A DNA stretch of 64,000 bases from Schizochytrium sp. CCTCC M209059 (GCA_000818945.1 KN805371.1:1302696-1366695); one strand, 5' to 3'. Shown: positions 38,139-49,165, counted from the stretch's first letter. Notes: generated by a model from the sequence alone, not told the origin. Numbers and translations: made by a program.

Positions 38139-38802
38139 TTGTCTGTCTCTCACGTAAAAGCGACTGCGACGAGGCCGGGTCTTGCTTGCGTGCGTCTGGC
38201 GTCCGGCGTCCGGCGTCCGGCGTCCTTATCACGTGCCAAAACGATCGATTTGGCTTTTGCTGTGCGTGCACTACTGCTTCGTCTTGTTCTCAGAGAAGAG
38301 GAGAAGGAGAGAAGAAAGAGGACGAGCGAGGGAAAGCGTGGCCCCGTGTCCACAGCCGCGCGCAGCTAGGCAGAGAGCAATGGCGCACTGAACGGCGCCG
38401 GTAATTGCAACGCCCTCACCTGCGCGATCAACTCGCTTTTGCATCGCGCTGGATCTGGGACATCACACTTTCACCTTGCAGGCATCACAAGGTAGGCAAA
38501 AAGAGTCAGCGAGTGCTGAAAAGATGGCAAGTCTGTACGTATATATAGCTCCCACCTCACTGTCGGCGAAGCGCTTGTGATACTACAACTGAGCGCCGAG
38601 TCATCAGTCATCACTGTTTGTTTGGTGAAAAATATAAATAAAAATGGTTTTGCTCACCGCAAGAGAGATTGCATCTCATCCCATCCTCACAATCGACGTC
38701 TCAGAATGACGCGAAGATATGCTCCCCCCCCCCCAAAAAATAAAAAATGTTAACAGACAAGCACTTTTGTTGATTTTTATTTTGACAACCTTTACCACGA
38801 GC
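38139..38802. other. Spacer between CLC-A and CLC-B with ggcgtcc repeat
   Basis: It contains a 7-bp unit (ggcgtcc) in four perfect copies at 38198-38225, an AT-rich stretch around 38610-38790 and a poly-C tract near 38721-38731. No gene is recognised. If the PMS-fragment hypothesis is right, further decayed PMS sequence could lie here; I could not see it by eye. Confidence 0.4.
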
Positions 38803-40254
38803 CTATTGACGTGAACGTGCAGTGACGCCCAAAAGACTGAGCACCAGCCCAAACCCACAGGTGACAAGGTGCGAAGCAATGCAGGCGACAAAAATAGGCG
38901 TAGCTTGCGATGCTCCGAGGTTGAAGGTGAAGGCGATCATGAGCAAGAAAGACACCGGCATTGGGGCTACCGCAGATGGCACTGCAGCTGTAAAACAGGC
39001 GTCCGCCAAAACAAGCGGGAGCTTATCGTGATCGTTGATCAGGCGAGCAAAGCCGATGCCGGTGGCCGATCCGACGAAAATCAAGGGGAAAATGGCGCCT
39101 CCTACGAAGCCACTCGCTTTGGCGATGCCAAACGCAAGCGACTTGGCAAAAGCAGAGGCAAAGAGTGTTGACGAATCTATTTCGCGAGCGGCTGCAAGAC
39201 GCACAATACTGGCAGTCTGGAAACTGCCACTACCCACGCAGAGCGGAGACCACACGAGAATGCATCCGGTGATGAGTCCACCGAGCAATGGAGATGCCAC
39301 AGTCGCAAGTCGCGAGCGACCGCGAAGGATACGTGCTTCGAACACGATAAAGATTCGTTTGCAGATACCCGCAATGATAATGTGGCACAATCCCAAAAAA
39401 CCCGACAAAAGACCAATGGCAAGACCTTTGATCTGATCTCCCGAGCGAAATTGGTACGCGAGAGTGAGCGGGTTCAAAGGCAGGTAAGGCCCTCCTTTGA
39501 TGGCAAAGAATATGCCAAAGGAAGTGGAAGCCGCGACCGTCATCATTGCGACTGCCCGCATGTAGTTGTGATGCATCGTTTCGACGCGCCCAATCTCGGT
39601 CATGGTTGTCACAGCAATGACAGGGCTAGGAAAAATCCCTCCCATGGCGCCAGCCATGGCATTGACGACATTTTGCTGGGTTGCCTCCTTGTCGAGACCT
39701 TGGAAGGCCGACCACGCCTGCGCCAGGCCGCCGCCAAGCGAGCCCATGGCGGCTTCAGGTCCGAGAGAGACGCCGCCACAAAGAGAGAGCAAGGACACGA
39801 GCACGATCTTTGGTGCATCGACGGGATTGACATGTTGGGCGCGAACCTCGGCTAAGAAGCCTCGAACGTTGCGAGGAAAGCGCAGCGCGAGCTTGACGAG
39901 GCCTACCACGAGACCCGCGCCTGCAGTAAAGGCGACCCAGATCCATTCGCCGTGACCCAGTGCGATGATCTTCTTGCCTTCCGCGCCCAAACTAGGACGA
40001 AGGACGTCTTCGCCAAAGACAGCCGTCTGTACGCGCTCGATGGTCTCAAGGTAGACGTAGGCGACGGCGCCCATGACGGCGCCGAGGGCAAGGCATACGA
40101 AAATGTGCCTCCAGAAAGAAAGCTCTCTTGCGTACGCTGGGCCCGTGGGGATTTGCGCCGCCATCCCTCCCTCGTCTTCCTCCGCGAGGTCTGTCTCCTC
40201 GTCGAAACACGTGTCCTCTTCGTCCGCATTGCGAAGTTCCGCGTACACGTCCAT
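38803..40254 (-). CDS. CLC-family chloride channel/transporter A
   Basis: A 483-residue CLC protein closely related to CLC-B throughout the core: both have a FW.H....L.....G...AY.YL..IE.VQ.AVFGED first helix, RGFLAEVRAQHVNP or its equivalent, LSLCGGVSLGPEAAMGSLGG, and GFVGGAIFPLIF. About ten or more helices are visible. The canonical GSGIP motif is replaced by RGFLAE and GREGP by SLGPE, a variant I associate with a divergent CLC branch, so ion selectivity and channel versus exchanger mode cannot be assumed. There is an acidic cytosolic N-terminus of about 45 residues, and no CBS domains at the C-terminus. The start is the ATG at 40254, the codon before it in frame being GTG. It likely acts in an internal or plasma membrane. 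Confidence 0.88.
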   Translation of the reverse strand: MDVYAELRNADEEDTCFDEETDLAEEDEGGMAAQIPTGPAYARELSFWRHIFVCLALGAVMGAVAYVYLETIERVQTAVFGEDVLRPSLGAEGKKIIALGHGEWIWVAFTAGAGLVVGLVKLALRFPRNVRGFLAEVRAQHVNPVDAPKIVLVSLLSLCGGVSLGPEAAMGSLGGGLAQAWSAFQGLDKEATQQNVVNAMAGAMGGIFPSPVIAVTTMTEIGRVETMHHNYMRAVAMMTVAASTSFGIFFAIKGGPYLPLNPLTLAYQFRSGDQIKGLAIGLLSGFLGLCHIIIAGICKRIFIVFEARILRGRSRLATVASPLLGGLITGCILVWSPLCVGSGSFQTASIVRLAAAREIDSSTLFASAFAKSLAFGIAKASGFVGGAIFPLIFVGSATGIGFARLINDHDKLPLVLADACFTAAVPSAVAPMPVSFLLMIAFTFNLGASQATPIFVACIASHLVTCGFGLVLSLLGVTARSRQ

Positions 40255-40965
40255 CACGGATGCTTGGGTTCGCTTCTACTGACTTCGCGCAAGCCCTTCG
40301 CGAGACCGACCTCGAGCGGACGGACGTTGCGCGTCGGCTATGCGCGTTCACAGCCGCACCCTTGCGCACGTGCTGCTGACGTGCTCCTTGCTCGCTTCGC
40401 TTTCCTCTGCTCCCTCAATTCGGATCTGGGTTCACGAGGCGGAATCTGGCCTCGCCGGTCTCTAAAGGGGGTGCTCTCGAACTCGAACCGGTCGGACGAA
40501 ACCCACCAACTCGACTCGAGTCGTTCCCAAGGACGAGGTATACGATGCTCGACTTGGGAAGACGTTTAGCCATGAAGAATCTATCGCTGCGCCGCGATAC
40601 GTTGGGCCCGAGATCGATCGAGGAGCAACGATGAAGATAAAGTATTTCTCACGCGTGGGTGGTGGCTGGCCAAAATACAGTGGAGCGGAAAGAGGGAAAC
40701 ACCGCGTTGTGTTAATGACTTGCTCACTTTTGTGCGTAGATTCAGACCGTCATCCTCTTTTGTTTCCGAACGTTGACATGATCTTTAGCAAACTACGTAG
40801 CGAGATGTCTTTATTATGGTTGTGCATGACCGAGTGCTGGTCCCTATCGCATGTTTCGCTTTCCCAACAATACGAATACATCAAGTCATGTTGAGCCGAA
40901 ATCTACATGAAAGCGACCAAGAGGAGAAGAAGAAGCTTGTGATATAACAGCCAGATGATCTTTGT
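40255..40965. other. Upstream region of CLC-A
   Basis: It holds the CLC-A promoter side and leads into the AAAG microsatellite. A short plus-strand frame at 40631-40894 has no coding character. Nothing else is recognised. Confidence 0.4.
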
Positions 40966-41534
<569 letters not shown>

Positions 41535-41557
41535 AGAAAGGGGAAAGTTAGATTTGA

Positions 41558-44026
41558 TCAGACTTCATCGGACTCGTCGGTTGCAAGAGAAGAGTCAGCG
41601 GAAGCAACCTGCGTGGTTACGGCTTTGCGCGAGCTGCTCACGACCGCAAGCTGGTGGAAGCCTTTGCGGCGTGACGCAGCAATATTACTTTGATAATCGC
41701 GGATCTTTTCCATGCACTCCTCCTGGAATTTAGCGTCAATGATGCCCTGATCAGCCAGATCTTGAATGTAGCGAACTTCACTCTCTACAACGGCATTTGC
41801 GACTTTGATTACGTGAACATGTTTGACAACCTCCTTGTTGTCCATGACAGCGTGAGTAAGAAGATCTTCGGCCTGCTTACGAAGATTCATGCTTTCCTGA
41901 ATCACAGTTGCTTCCTCGGGGGTATCTACCTCTGCCGAATCACCGAGGTACTCTGCGAGCTTTAGCTCTGCCGCAACGTGGGCTTCCATGTAACAAGTAG
42001 CCATGTAGACGGCCTCTTCGCGACGCGCGTTGATGAGTCGGTTTTGCAAGTAGTTGTCGAAAACGATGCAATCAGGAAGACAGGCATCGATGACATCGAG
42101 AAGTCTTTCCAATAAAGGACTTGCGCTAAGGCGATTCTTCAGTCGGAGCGGCGAGAGGTCGTCGAGCTTGACGTTGACATCGTCGCCAGCGATGTCGACC
42201 GCGTCGAGCAGAATGACCGCAGCCTCGCTCTTGCGCGGAAGTCTTCCGCCCTTGATTTGCTCCCAGTATTGTGCACGGACAAGGTCGAGGAACATGGTGC
42301 GTACGCTATAGAGCAGCTCCTTGTCTTCACAAGCTTTCTTTGCGTACTCTTTCACATCTTCTTTGAAAGCCTCGTAAGACTCGTCCTTGTCGAGGCTATG
42401 CGACGAGCTCGCAGGGCCTCCGGAAAGCTCTTCTTCAGTGAGGTTTTCGATTTGCACGAGATCTGCCACATCTTCGAGTCTAACGTTTCGGTACGTTGGG
42501 TCTTCTTGCATCGTCTTGACAACGGCGATAGCATTCGCTCTCACGCGTTTTTTCACAAACTGGTGAAGCGTTTCCTGAGCCTCCGTGTTCTTTGTGAGCT
42601 TGAGAAATTTCAAAAGCTTGACAAAGATGATCTGGTTGAGTGTTATGGTGAGCAGAACGATGCAGCCCACGATGAAGAAGAACTTGGACAGTGCAGCCTC
42701 GTAATCAGAGCCGAAATGAATGGTGAGCTCGTCCTCATAGTCGGTGTTATCAGTAGAGTTGAGTACGACAATGGCAAGGGTGATCGTGACGGCGCCCCGA
42801 ACACCGCCAGCAATCGTCGCTGCCGCATCCTGCCAGGTAAAATTCTTTTTGGTGGCCCACTTGAGAAGAGGAAAGAGGATAATGACAACAACAAAACGCG
42901 ACAAGAAGAGGAGTAACCACATAATGAAGACGTTGGCAAAGTCCCTCCCCGTGAGATTGCTGGCCTCGAGGGCGTTGTAGATGTTGCCGCCAAGGATGAG
43001 ACCGGCGAGAAGGAAGATGAGCGTGTTGCCAATGTACTCGATGGCAGACCAGACGTTTTCCATGGTCTCGCGCTGAGCAAACTTGGGCCAGGCATACTTG
43101 GCGAAGACGGCGGCGGCAAAGACGCTGGCAATAATGCCGTTGCTCCCAAAGTTGTGTTCCGAGACGAGAAAGGACAAGTAGGCAGTGACGATGGTAATGG
43201 TGATTTGCGTCATGACGTCGCTACTGCGAGTTGGCGAGACGCTTTGCTTGATGGCAAAGTAACCCACAAGCCCAAAGACGATGCCGACGAGAGGAGCCAC
43301 AAAGAGGAGCTTCGAGACGTACTTTGCGACTTTGGTGGGTTTGGACAAAAAGTACGACCCATCGGTGACTATCTTGAGAAAGACGTTGAAAATTGCTAGC
43401 ACGCTGAGGTCAGCCAGGTGACTCTCGGAGCTCATGAGCAATGTCAGACGTGAGGGCGCTCCGGAGCTCTCCAGGAGAGCGACGATGCTGACTGGATCCG
43501 TGGCGCCCATGACTGTGCCAAAGAGAAAGCAAGCGTACCAGTCCCACTCGTAACCGAGAGCCAAATTTGCCGCGACGCCCATGAGACACCCAGAGATGAC
43601 GACGCCGACGACGGCGAGAATGCATGCCGGCAAGAAGGCCGTGGTCAGAAACTGGTGCATGTTGATGCGCATGACGTCAGAAAAGATAAGGCTGGGAAGA
43701 AAGACGGCCATGAGCAAGAAGGGATCGATTGTGATCCAGGACTCGATCGACGTGCTGAGCTCGCCGAGGCCAACGGCGTAGTGCAAGACCCCCAGGGCAA
43801 TGCCCTCAAGAAACATGGCTGCGTTGTAGGGAAACCACGGCGCGAATTTGAAGTGCCCCCAGAGCGAGAGCGCCCCCATGAGCAGGCCGACAAAAAGGAA
43901 GTACAAGGGCATGTAGGCCACTTCGCCGCTCCCCGCGAGCGCGCGGCCCTCCCCCGCGACGACGCTGGCGAGCATTTCCACATCCTTGTCCATCGCAAGC
44001 GCGCTTACCAGCGACGACGCAGACAT
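41558..44026 (-). CDS. Cation/proton antiporter (NHE/SOS1-like)
   Basis: An 822-residue member of the CPA1 Na+/H+ exchanger family. The N-terminal 450 residues hold about twelve hydrophobic helices with GTVMGATDPVSIVALLESSG (the TDPV motif), FGSNGIIASVFAA, FLLAGLILGGNIY and AATIAGGVRGAVTITLAIVV. The ion-binding ND pair of electroneutral exchangers (ESLLNDG) is here SSESHLADLSV: the Asp is kept and the Asn is Ala. The C-terminal 370 residues are cytosolic and helical, with FLDLVRAQYWEQIKGG resembling the SOS1 or sperm-NHE linker, but there is no cyclic-nucleotide-binding domain and the protein is shorter than SOS1. The start is the ATG at 44026; the open frame to 44668 is Arg/Pro-rich and not protein-like. 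Role: salt, pH or volume homeostasis in a marine-type cell (inference). Confidence 0.85.
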   Translation of the reverse strand: MSASSLVSALAMDKDVEMLASVVAGEGRALAGSGEVAYMPLYFLFVGLLMGALSLWGHFKFAPWFPYNAAMFLEGIALGVLHYAVGLGELSTSIESWITIDPFLLMAVFLPSLIFSDVMRINMHQFLTTAFLPACILAVVGVVISGCLMGVAANLALGYEWDWYACFLFGTVMGATDPVSIVALLESSGAPSRLTLLMSSESHLADLSVLAIFNVFLKIVTDGSYFLSKPTKVAKYVSKLLFVAPLVGIVFGLVGYFAIKQSVSPTRSSDVMTQITITIVTAYLSFLVSEHNFGSNGIIASVFAAAVFAKYAWPKFAQRETMENVWSAIEYIGNTLIFLLAGLILGGNIYNALEASNLTGRDFANVFIMWLLLFLSRFVVVIILFPLLKWATKKNFTWQDAAATIAGGVRGAVTITLAIVVLNSTDNTDYEDELTIHFGSDYEAALSKFFFIVGCIVLLTITLNQIIFVKLLKFLKLTKNTEAQETLHQFVKKRVRANAIAVVKTMQEDPTYRNVRLEDVADLVQIENLTEEELSGGPASSSHSLDKDESYEAFKEDVKEYAKKACEDKELLYSVRTMFLDLVRAQYWEQIKGGRLPRKSEAAVILLDAVDIAGDDVNVKLDDLSPLRLKNRLSASPLLERLLDVIDACLPDCIVFDNYLQNRLINARREEAVYMATCYMEAHVAAELKLAEYLGDSAEVDTPEEATVIQESMNLRKQAEDLLTHAVMDNKEVVKHVHVIKVANAVVESEVRYIQDLADQGIIDAKFQEECMEKIRDYQSNIAASRRKGFHQLAVVSSSRKAVTTQVASADSSLATDESDEV

Positions 44027-45274
44027 CGTGTCGACCCGGCGAGGCTCGCCGCTCTCCGTCGGCCGGCCGGCCGGGCGGTCCCTCGAGTTGTGCTCGCCAC
44101 TTTCCCCTCCCGCCGTCCCCCTCCCGCCCCCTTCGCCTGCGTCTCGCCCGCCCTCGCGTCGCGCTCCTCGACCCGCGTCCTGCACCGCGGTCTCGCGTTC
44201 ACGTTCTGCTGCTCTCTGGAACTTTTTTTTTTTAATCGACGTGCACGTGCCGCGCTGGTTTCTTTCTTTCTGGCGGCCCGGCCCCCTCGAAATCCGCGTC
44301 TCCGGCCTCCGACTCCGCTCCCGCTGCGGCGTCGCCTTGGCCGTCGCGCGGCAGGCGGGCGGGCAGGGCGGCGAGCGCGGCCGGACCGAGGGAGCGAGCG
44401 AGGGAGCGAGGGAGCGAAGGAGGCGGGGCCGCCAGCGTCGGCGTCGTGGAGGGTTGGACTCTTCGCCTCTTTCTTTCGGGCTATCTGCTGACTGGTCTGC
44501 GTGGATGGTAGGGAATGCGGTAGGAGAGGAGTAGGGGTGGTTGCGGTACAAGAGGGTGTGCACCGACCGGCACGCGACGTAAGTTTGATTTGCAGAGGTG
44601 GGATCACGAGCGATCGATCGATCAATGCAACGAGAGCATGGATAGAACAACGAGGGAGACACTGGCACCGCACGATGATCAACAGCCCGCCCAAGATAGA
44701 GAAGGCCGAGGCCCTATACGCAGTAGACTCACTGTCAAAGTGGACTGCCGATCGAGAGTCTGGGCCGTGCGATCCTTCTTTCGTTTTGCCTGGACGCGAT
44801 GGACTCAACGAGGAGTGCGCGAGAGAGATCAAGAGGGCGGCCCACAGAGGTGAAGAAGCGGCGACGGCATCACCAAGGAAAGAAAGCTAAGCTGGGCCAA
44901 CCGCGATGTCGCCTCTCCAGGCAGACTTCGAGGAGTCCCTCGCAGCCACCATGCCAGTGGCCTGTCTGCCTGCCTAGCTGCCCCGCGATGGATCCTCTCC
45001 GCTCGCCAGACTGGACAGAGCCAGTGCCTGCGCAAGCGTGCAAGCGCGGTCATGTCCCGGCGGGCCTAGGCCTGCCTACTACCTTCAAGTCCTCCATGTT
45101 CTCTTCTCGCCTCGCCTTCACGTTCTGTCTGTTTCCGGAGGCTTGGTTCTTCTTGCACGTGCCGGCGAGCGAAGCCAGCGCTGCCCGCGGTGTCCTAGAT
45201 CGTGAACTCGCGGGCCAACGACGTCCGAGTCCGCCGCGCGGCACGCTCTGCTCGGCAGCGCCTCTGCGCAGAGG
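44027..45274. promoter_or_regulatory. Divergent promoter region between antiporter and NPHP3-like gene
   Basis: 1.25 kb between head-to-head starts, very GC-rich near the antiporter, with a GAGC/GAGG-type run at about 44385-44420 and a poly-T tract at 44223-44234. Long open frames are low-complexity artefacts. No gene is supported. Confidence 0.4.
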
Positions 45275-48200
45275 ATGTTCTCGCGCGCGCGGGAGGACCG
45301 CGAGGAGTGGCGCGAGGCGCTCGAGTCGGGCGGCGGCATCGACGACGAGAAGGACGAGCATGGAGACGGGCGGCGGCAGCGGCGGTCCGCGGCGACGAGG
45401 GCCGACGTCGCGGAGAAAGAGCGCGCGGCGAGCGCTCTTGCGCAAGGCGTCGGGCTGACAGCCGAGGGCGCAGGCGCGTCGAGCAAAGCGCAGCGTCCTG
45501 CCCTGAGCGCGTTTCTGTCCTCGACGTTCACGGACACCGAGGTGGAGCGCAACCTGCTCATTGCCGACGTGTACCCGTACTTGAAAAAGTTTGGACGCCG
45601 CGTGGGCGTCGAGTTCCTCCAGCCGAGCGAGATGCGATGGGGCATTCGCTCCTCTGCAGCAGACGAGCACGCGACCGCAGAGATTTGCATGGCCGAAGTC
45701 GCACGCTGCCGCACCTTGTCCTCTGGAATCTCGTACGTGCTCATTCTTGCCGACAAGTTCGGCTTTGCTCGCGTCCCGGCCGCCATTGAGGCCACTGAGC
45801 TCGACGAGCTCGCTGCTCATATCGCCATGAGCGATCCAAGCAGCGCCGCACTCATCGAAGAGTGGTTTCGTCTCGACACCAATGCGGTTCCGCCCACTTA
45901 TCTGATGCGGGAGCTGCGCGCGGACGATGACCGCGACGACTTTTGGGGACGTGTGTACCCAGGGTTGCGCACGGCATTGCGCGCGGCTGCCGACAAGGTT
46001 CTTAAAGACGACAAAGTACGCCGCGACTTTTACTACCTTTCCGTGACCGAAGAGGAAATTCACCATGGACTCTTAGATGTGCCGCACACAGAACGTCCGG
46101 AGCAGGCCTTTATCTTTCATCGGGAAATCTCCGACATTGATGACGTTGCCGCCGCTGACGGCCCTGACGGCGTGAGTCGCCGTCTCTTGGGAAACTTTGT
46201 AGATCTTGACGCCGACGGCAATCACATCAACGAAGAGGCGCGCGAAAGGCTCGTCGACGTGGTCACGCAAACCGTTCTGGCCGAGATTCCGTCCACCTCG
46301 GTCAAAGAGTACCACGTCAATTTTGATCCTGCGTCAGGCATTTCCACGGCAAAGCATGCAGAGTACCTCAAGCAATTTGCCGACGATTTCTGCCGCGTCA
46401 TGATGTCATCCATGACATCGATTGCTCGGTCTGCCCGCGCAGCCGCTTCGGCTCAGGATCCCTTGCTGCGTGAAATTTCTTCGCATGCAGTGTACGCAAG
46501 ATCTCGCGCTCAGGTCTTTACGTTGACCTCCGGAAGCGAAGCGGTGCTGGATGGCGCGCAAACGTATCTCTCATCAGAGGAAAGCCAGACGCCGCCTTTT
46601 GCCGTCGTGGGCGAATCCGGTAGCGGAAAGACCTCGGTTATGGCCCAAATTATGGTGACCGTCAAGCAAGAGTACCCGGACGCCGTGGTGGTGGCCCGTT
46701 TCGTTGGAACGACCGCGTCGTCCTCGACAGGTCGGCTCTTGCTTGAAAGTCTGTGCGACCAAATTGTCTTGGGTTGTGGGCTCGACGAGGAAGAGGGCGA
46801 CGGCGACGAAAAGCAGGGCCGAGGAGCGGCAAGCTTTGCTGATGTCGTTGCGCGTTTCTTGGCGCTTTTGGCGCGAGTTGCAGCCGATGAAAACAAAGCC
46901 TCGCCAGAGTCGGATACCGCGTCGCCTCGTCTCATCGTCATTCTTGATGCGCTCGATCAGCTGTCGAACGATGACAACGCGCGCGAGAGTCTCGCCTGGC
47001 TTCCTCGACTGCTTCCGTCATCAGCAGTGAAGATCATTGTCAGCACGCTCCCCGATGACCCGAAACGCAATTTAGCCGTGGTCTCGGCATTGCATAAGCG
47101 TGGCATTGACGATCTCGTCAAGGTATCCAAGCTCGACGAAAAGTCTGCGCGTGATCTACTTCGCGGGTGGCTCAAGCATGTCGGACGTACTTGCACTGCG
47201 GAACAGGAAGCGCTCGTTGTGGACCGCACCATGGCAGGCGGTGCCAAGACGAGGACGCCGCTCTTTATGAACATTGCTTTCAACTTGGTGCGCCGCTGGC
47301 ATTCGTTCACAGAGACATCAGCCGTCGAGCACACGATGCGACCCACAGTCCAGAAAATGATTGAGGCGCTCTTCCAGCGTGTCCGTCTTTACAACGGAGA
47401 TGCCTTGGTCGATCATGCCCTTGCCCTTGTGACGCTGGCGCGCGACGGCTTGTCGACCAACGACCTCGAGGATTTGATCTCCATGGACGATCACGTGCTG
47501 GACCAGGTGTTTGAATGGTGGACTCCGCCCGTGAAGCGACTTCCGCCGCTCTTGTGGACTCGAATTGCCGACGATCTGTCCGGATATCTTGTTTCACGAG
47601 GCACAGACGACGGAACGACGGTCTTGGCGTGGTTTCATCGCCAATTCCGCGAATCGCAAGAGGCCAGTCTCGGGGCCCAGCCAGAACTCGTGCAAACTGC
47701 GCATGAAGCACTCGCCGCCTACTTTGACTCATACGAGGCAACAGCAAGCCGTGCTGCGGTGGCAAAGGAGCGTAAGGTCCAGGAGCAACCCCTTTTTCTT
47801 GAGGATGGTCGCATTAATTCGCGCAAGGTGCGGATGCTGCCGTATCACCTACAAAAGGCGGGCCATACTGCGCGGCTTCGCGAGGTTCTGGTGGACCTCG
47901 ACTTTGCTGCCGGTGCTCTAGCGCTGGACTTGGGCTTTGAGATTGTTGCATATTGGCGCGACCTGGAGGGCGGCCTTGGCGAAGCAGAGCGTGCGTACCA
48001 AGCTGCCTTGGAGCAACGGCGGGCCAACGGGGATCTTGGTCCCGCACAGCTGCGAACTGTGGCTCAGCTCATGAAGCAGATGGGCTTGTATGGATCGGCG
48101 GCTGGAGCCTTGAAAGAATCGGTGACCTTGCTTCAAGATGAAACGAGCCATTTGCGTGACGACGACAGGGGGCACGCAGTGCGCCAGGCGCGCGAAGTCG

Positions 48201-49165
48201 AGCTAGGGGAAACCCTTCTTGCCTTGGCCGACATTCTCAACCTGAGTTCCGAGTACGATGCCGCGGAAGAGGCTTATCGCGAAGCCAGGAAAAAGCTCGA
48301 GGACCAGCACAAGAACGAGATTCCAGCGCTCGTGGGGCTGGGCGAAATGTTCGTTCACATGGGACGTTACGAAGAGGCTCGCGAGCTGTTTGAGACAGCT
48401 CTGCCACGCGCCGAGGATCGTTTTGGGCCTGAAAGTCTTGTTGTCGCCCGTGTTTGTGACAAGCTGTCAAGCCTATTGCGCACGCGCGCGCGCTTCGACA
48501 AGAACGCCGACCCTGAAAGTGAGCTGACGGAAGGCTTTGCGCGACGTGGTCTCGATATTCGCGAAAAGGTGCTCGGACGCGACCATATTGACTATGCGGA
48601 CTCGTGCATGAACATGGCTCGATTTCTGCTCGGAGTGCCGGACGCGGAAGAGCGTATTGAGGAGACGCGCGAGTTCTTTGCCGAGGCCAAGCGAGTGAAA
48701 GGGGCTCTTTTAGGCCCTGACCACCCCGATTTCTCTCAAGTGTTGTATAACCTCGCCAAGGTCGAGGGGCGCCTCGGTAACTTCGAGGAAGCTGAGCATT
48801 TGTATGATCAAGCACTCGCAGGCTGGCGGAAATCGCTGGGCGACGACCATCCCTTTATTGCAACTGGACAAGAGGCAAAGGCGTTCTTGCTTATTGACCA
48901 AGGCCGTTACGAGGAGGCGCGGCGTTGTCTCGAAGAGTGCATTGCTGTTCGAAAGGCCAAGTTTGGCGACCAGCACCCTCGATACATTGCCGCGGTTGAG
49001 ACGCTGCGCGACCTTGACAACAAGGATGGCGGAGAGGGCGATAATGCCGCCAACGCCGCGGATAACGCCGGTGACGCGGATGTCAATGTCGCGTCTCCTA
49101 GCAACGCGCCAGAGCCGCGACAACGTTCGAGACGCCGCACAACAAAAACCTGCGTGGTCATGTAG
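45275..49165 (+). CDS. Nephrocystin-3-like DUF4062/P-loop NTPase/TPR protein with CaaX box
   Basis: A 1296-residue signalling-type ATPase. Residues about 75-170 are a DUF4062 domain (ALSAFLSSTFTDTEVERNLL), as in nephrocystin-3 and TEP1. A STAND-like P-loop domain follows: Walker A GESGSGKT at about 445-452, and Walker B LIVILDALDQL near 552. TPRs fill about 895-1250 (EAERAYQAALEQRRANG, LGPDHPDFSQVLYNLAKVEG, EEARRCLEECIAVRKAKFGD), the kinesin-light-chain style. The protein ends KTCVVM, a CaaX box predicting farnesylation and membrane attachment. Human NPHP3 is instead N-myristoylated and works at the cilium base, so a convergent lipid anchor is possible. The ATG at 45275 gives a charged N-terminus without a myristoylation Gly. 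TPR plus P-loop proteins of this type also occur as innate-immune-like sensors, so the role is open. Confidence 0.85.
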   Translation: MFSRAREDREEWREALESGGGIDDEKDEHGDGRRQRRSAATRADVAEKERAASALAQGVGLTAEGAGASSKAQRPALSAFLSSTFTDTEVERNLLIADVYPYLKKFGRRVGVEFLQPSEMRWGIRSSAADEHATAEICMAEVARCRTLSSGISYVLILADKFGFARVPAAIEATELDELAAHIAMSDPSSAALIEEWFRLDTNAVPPTYLMRELRADDDRDDFWGRVYPGLRTALRAAADKVLKDDKVRRDFYYLSVTEEEIHHGLLDVPHTERPEQAFIFHREISDIDDVAAADGPDGVSRRLLGNFVDLDADGNHINEEARERLVDVVTQTVLAEIPSTSVKEYHVNFDPASGISTAKHAEYLKQFADDFCRVMMSSMTSIARSARAAASAQDPLLREISSHAVYARSRAQVFTLTSGSEAVLDGAQTYLSSEESQTPPFAVVGESGSGKTSVMAQIMVTVKQEYPDAVVVARFVGTTASSSTGRLLLESLCDQIVLGCGLDEEEGDGDEKQGRGAASFADVVARFLALLARVAADENKASPESDTASPRLIVILDALDQLSNDDNARESLAWLPRLLPSSAVKIIVSTLPDDPKRNLAVVSALHKRGIDDLVKVSKLDEKSARDLLRGWLKHVGRTCTAEQEALVVDRTMAGGAKTRTPLFMNIAFNLVRRWHSFTETSAVEHTMRPTVQKMIEALFQRVRLYNGDALVDHALALVTLARDGLSTNDLEDLISMDDHVLDQVFEWWTPPVKRLPPLLWTRIADDLSGYLVSRGTDDGTTVLAWFHRQFRESQEASLGAQPELVQTAHEALAAYFDSYEATASRAAVAKERKVQEQPLFLEDGRINSRKVRMLPYHLQKAGHTARLREVLVDLDFAAGALALDLGFEIVAYWRDLEGGLGEAERAYQAALEQRRANGDLGPAQLRTVAQLMKQMGLYGSAAGALKESVTLLQDETSHLRDDDRGHAVRQAREVELGETLLALADILNLSSEYDAAEEAYREARKKLEDQHKNEIPALVGLGEMFVHMGRYEEARELFETALPRAEDRFGPESLVVARVCDKLSSLLRTRARFDKNADPESELTEGFARRGLDIREKVLGRDHIDYADSCMNMARFLLGVPDAEERIEETREFFAEAKRVKGALLGPDHPDFSQVLYNLAKVEGRLGNFEEAEHLYDQALAGWRKSLGDDHPFIATGQEAKAFLLIDQGRYEEARRCLEECIAVRKAKFGDQHPRYIAAVETLRDLDNKDGGEGDNAANAADNAGDADVNVASPSNAPEPRQRSRRRTTKTCVVM

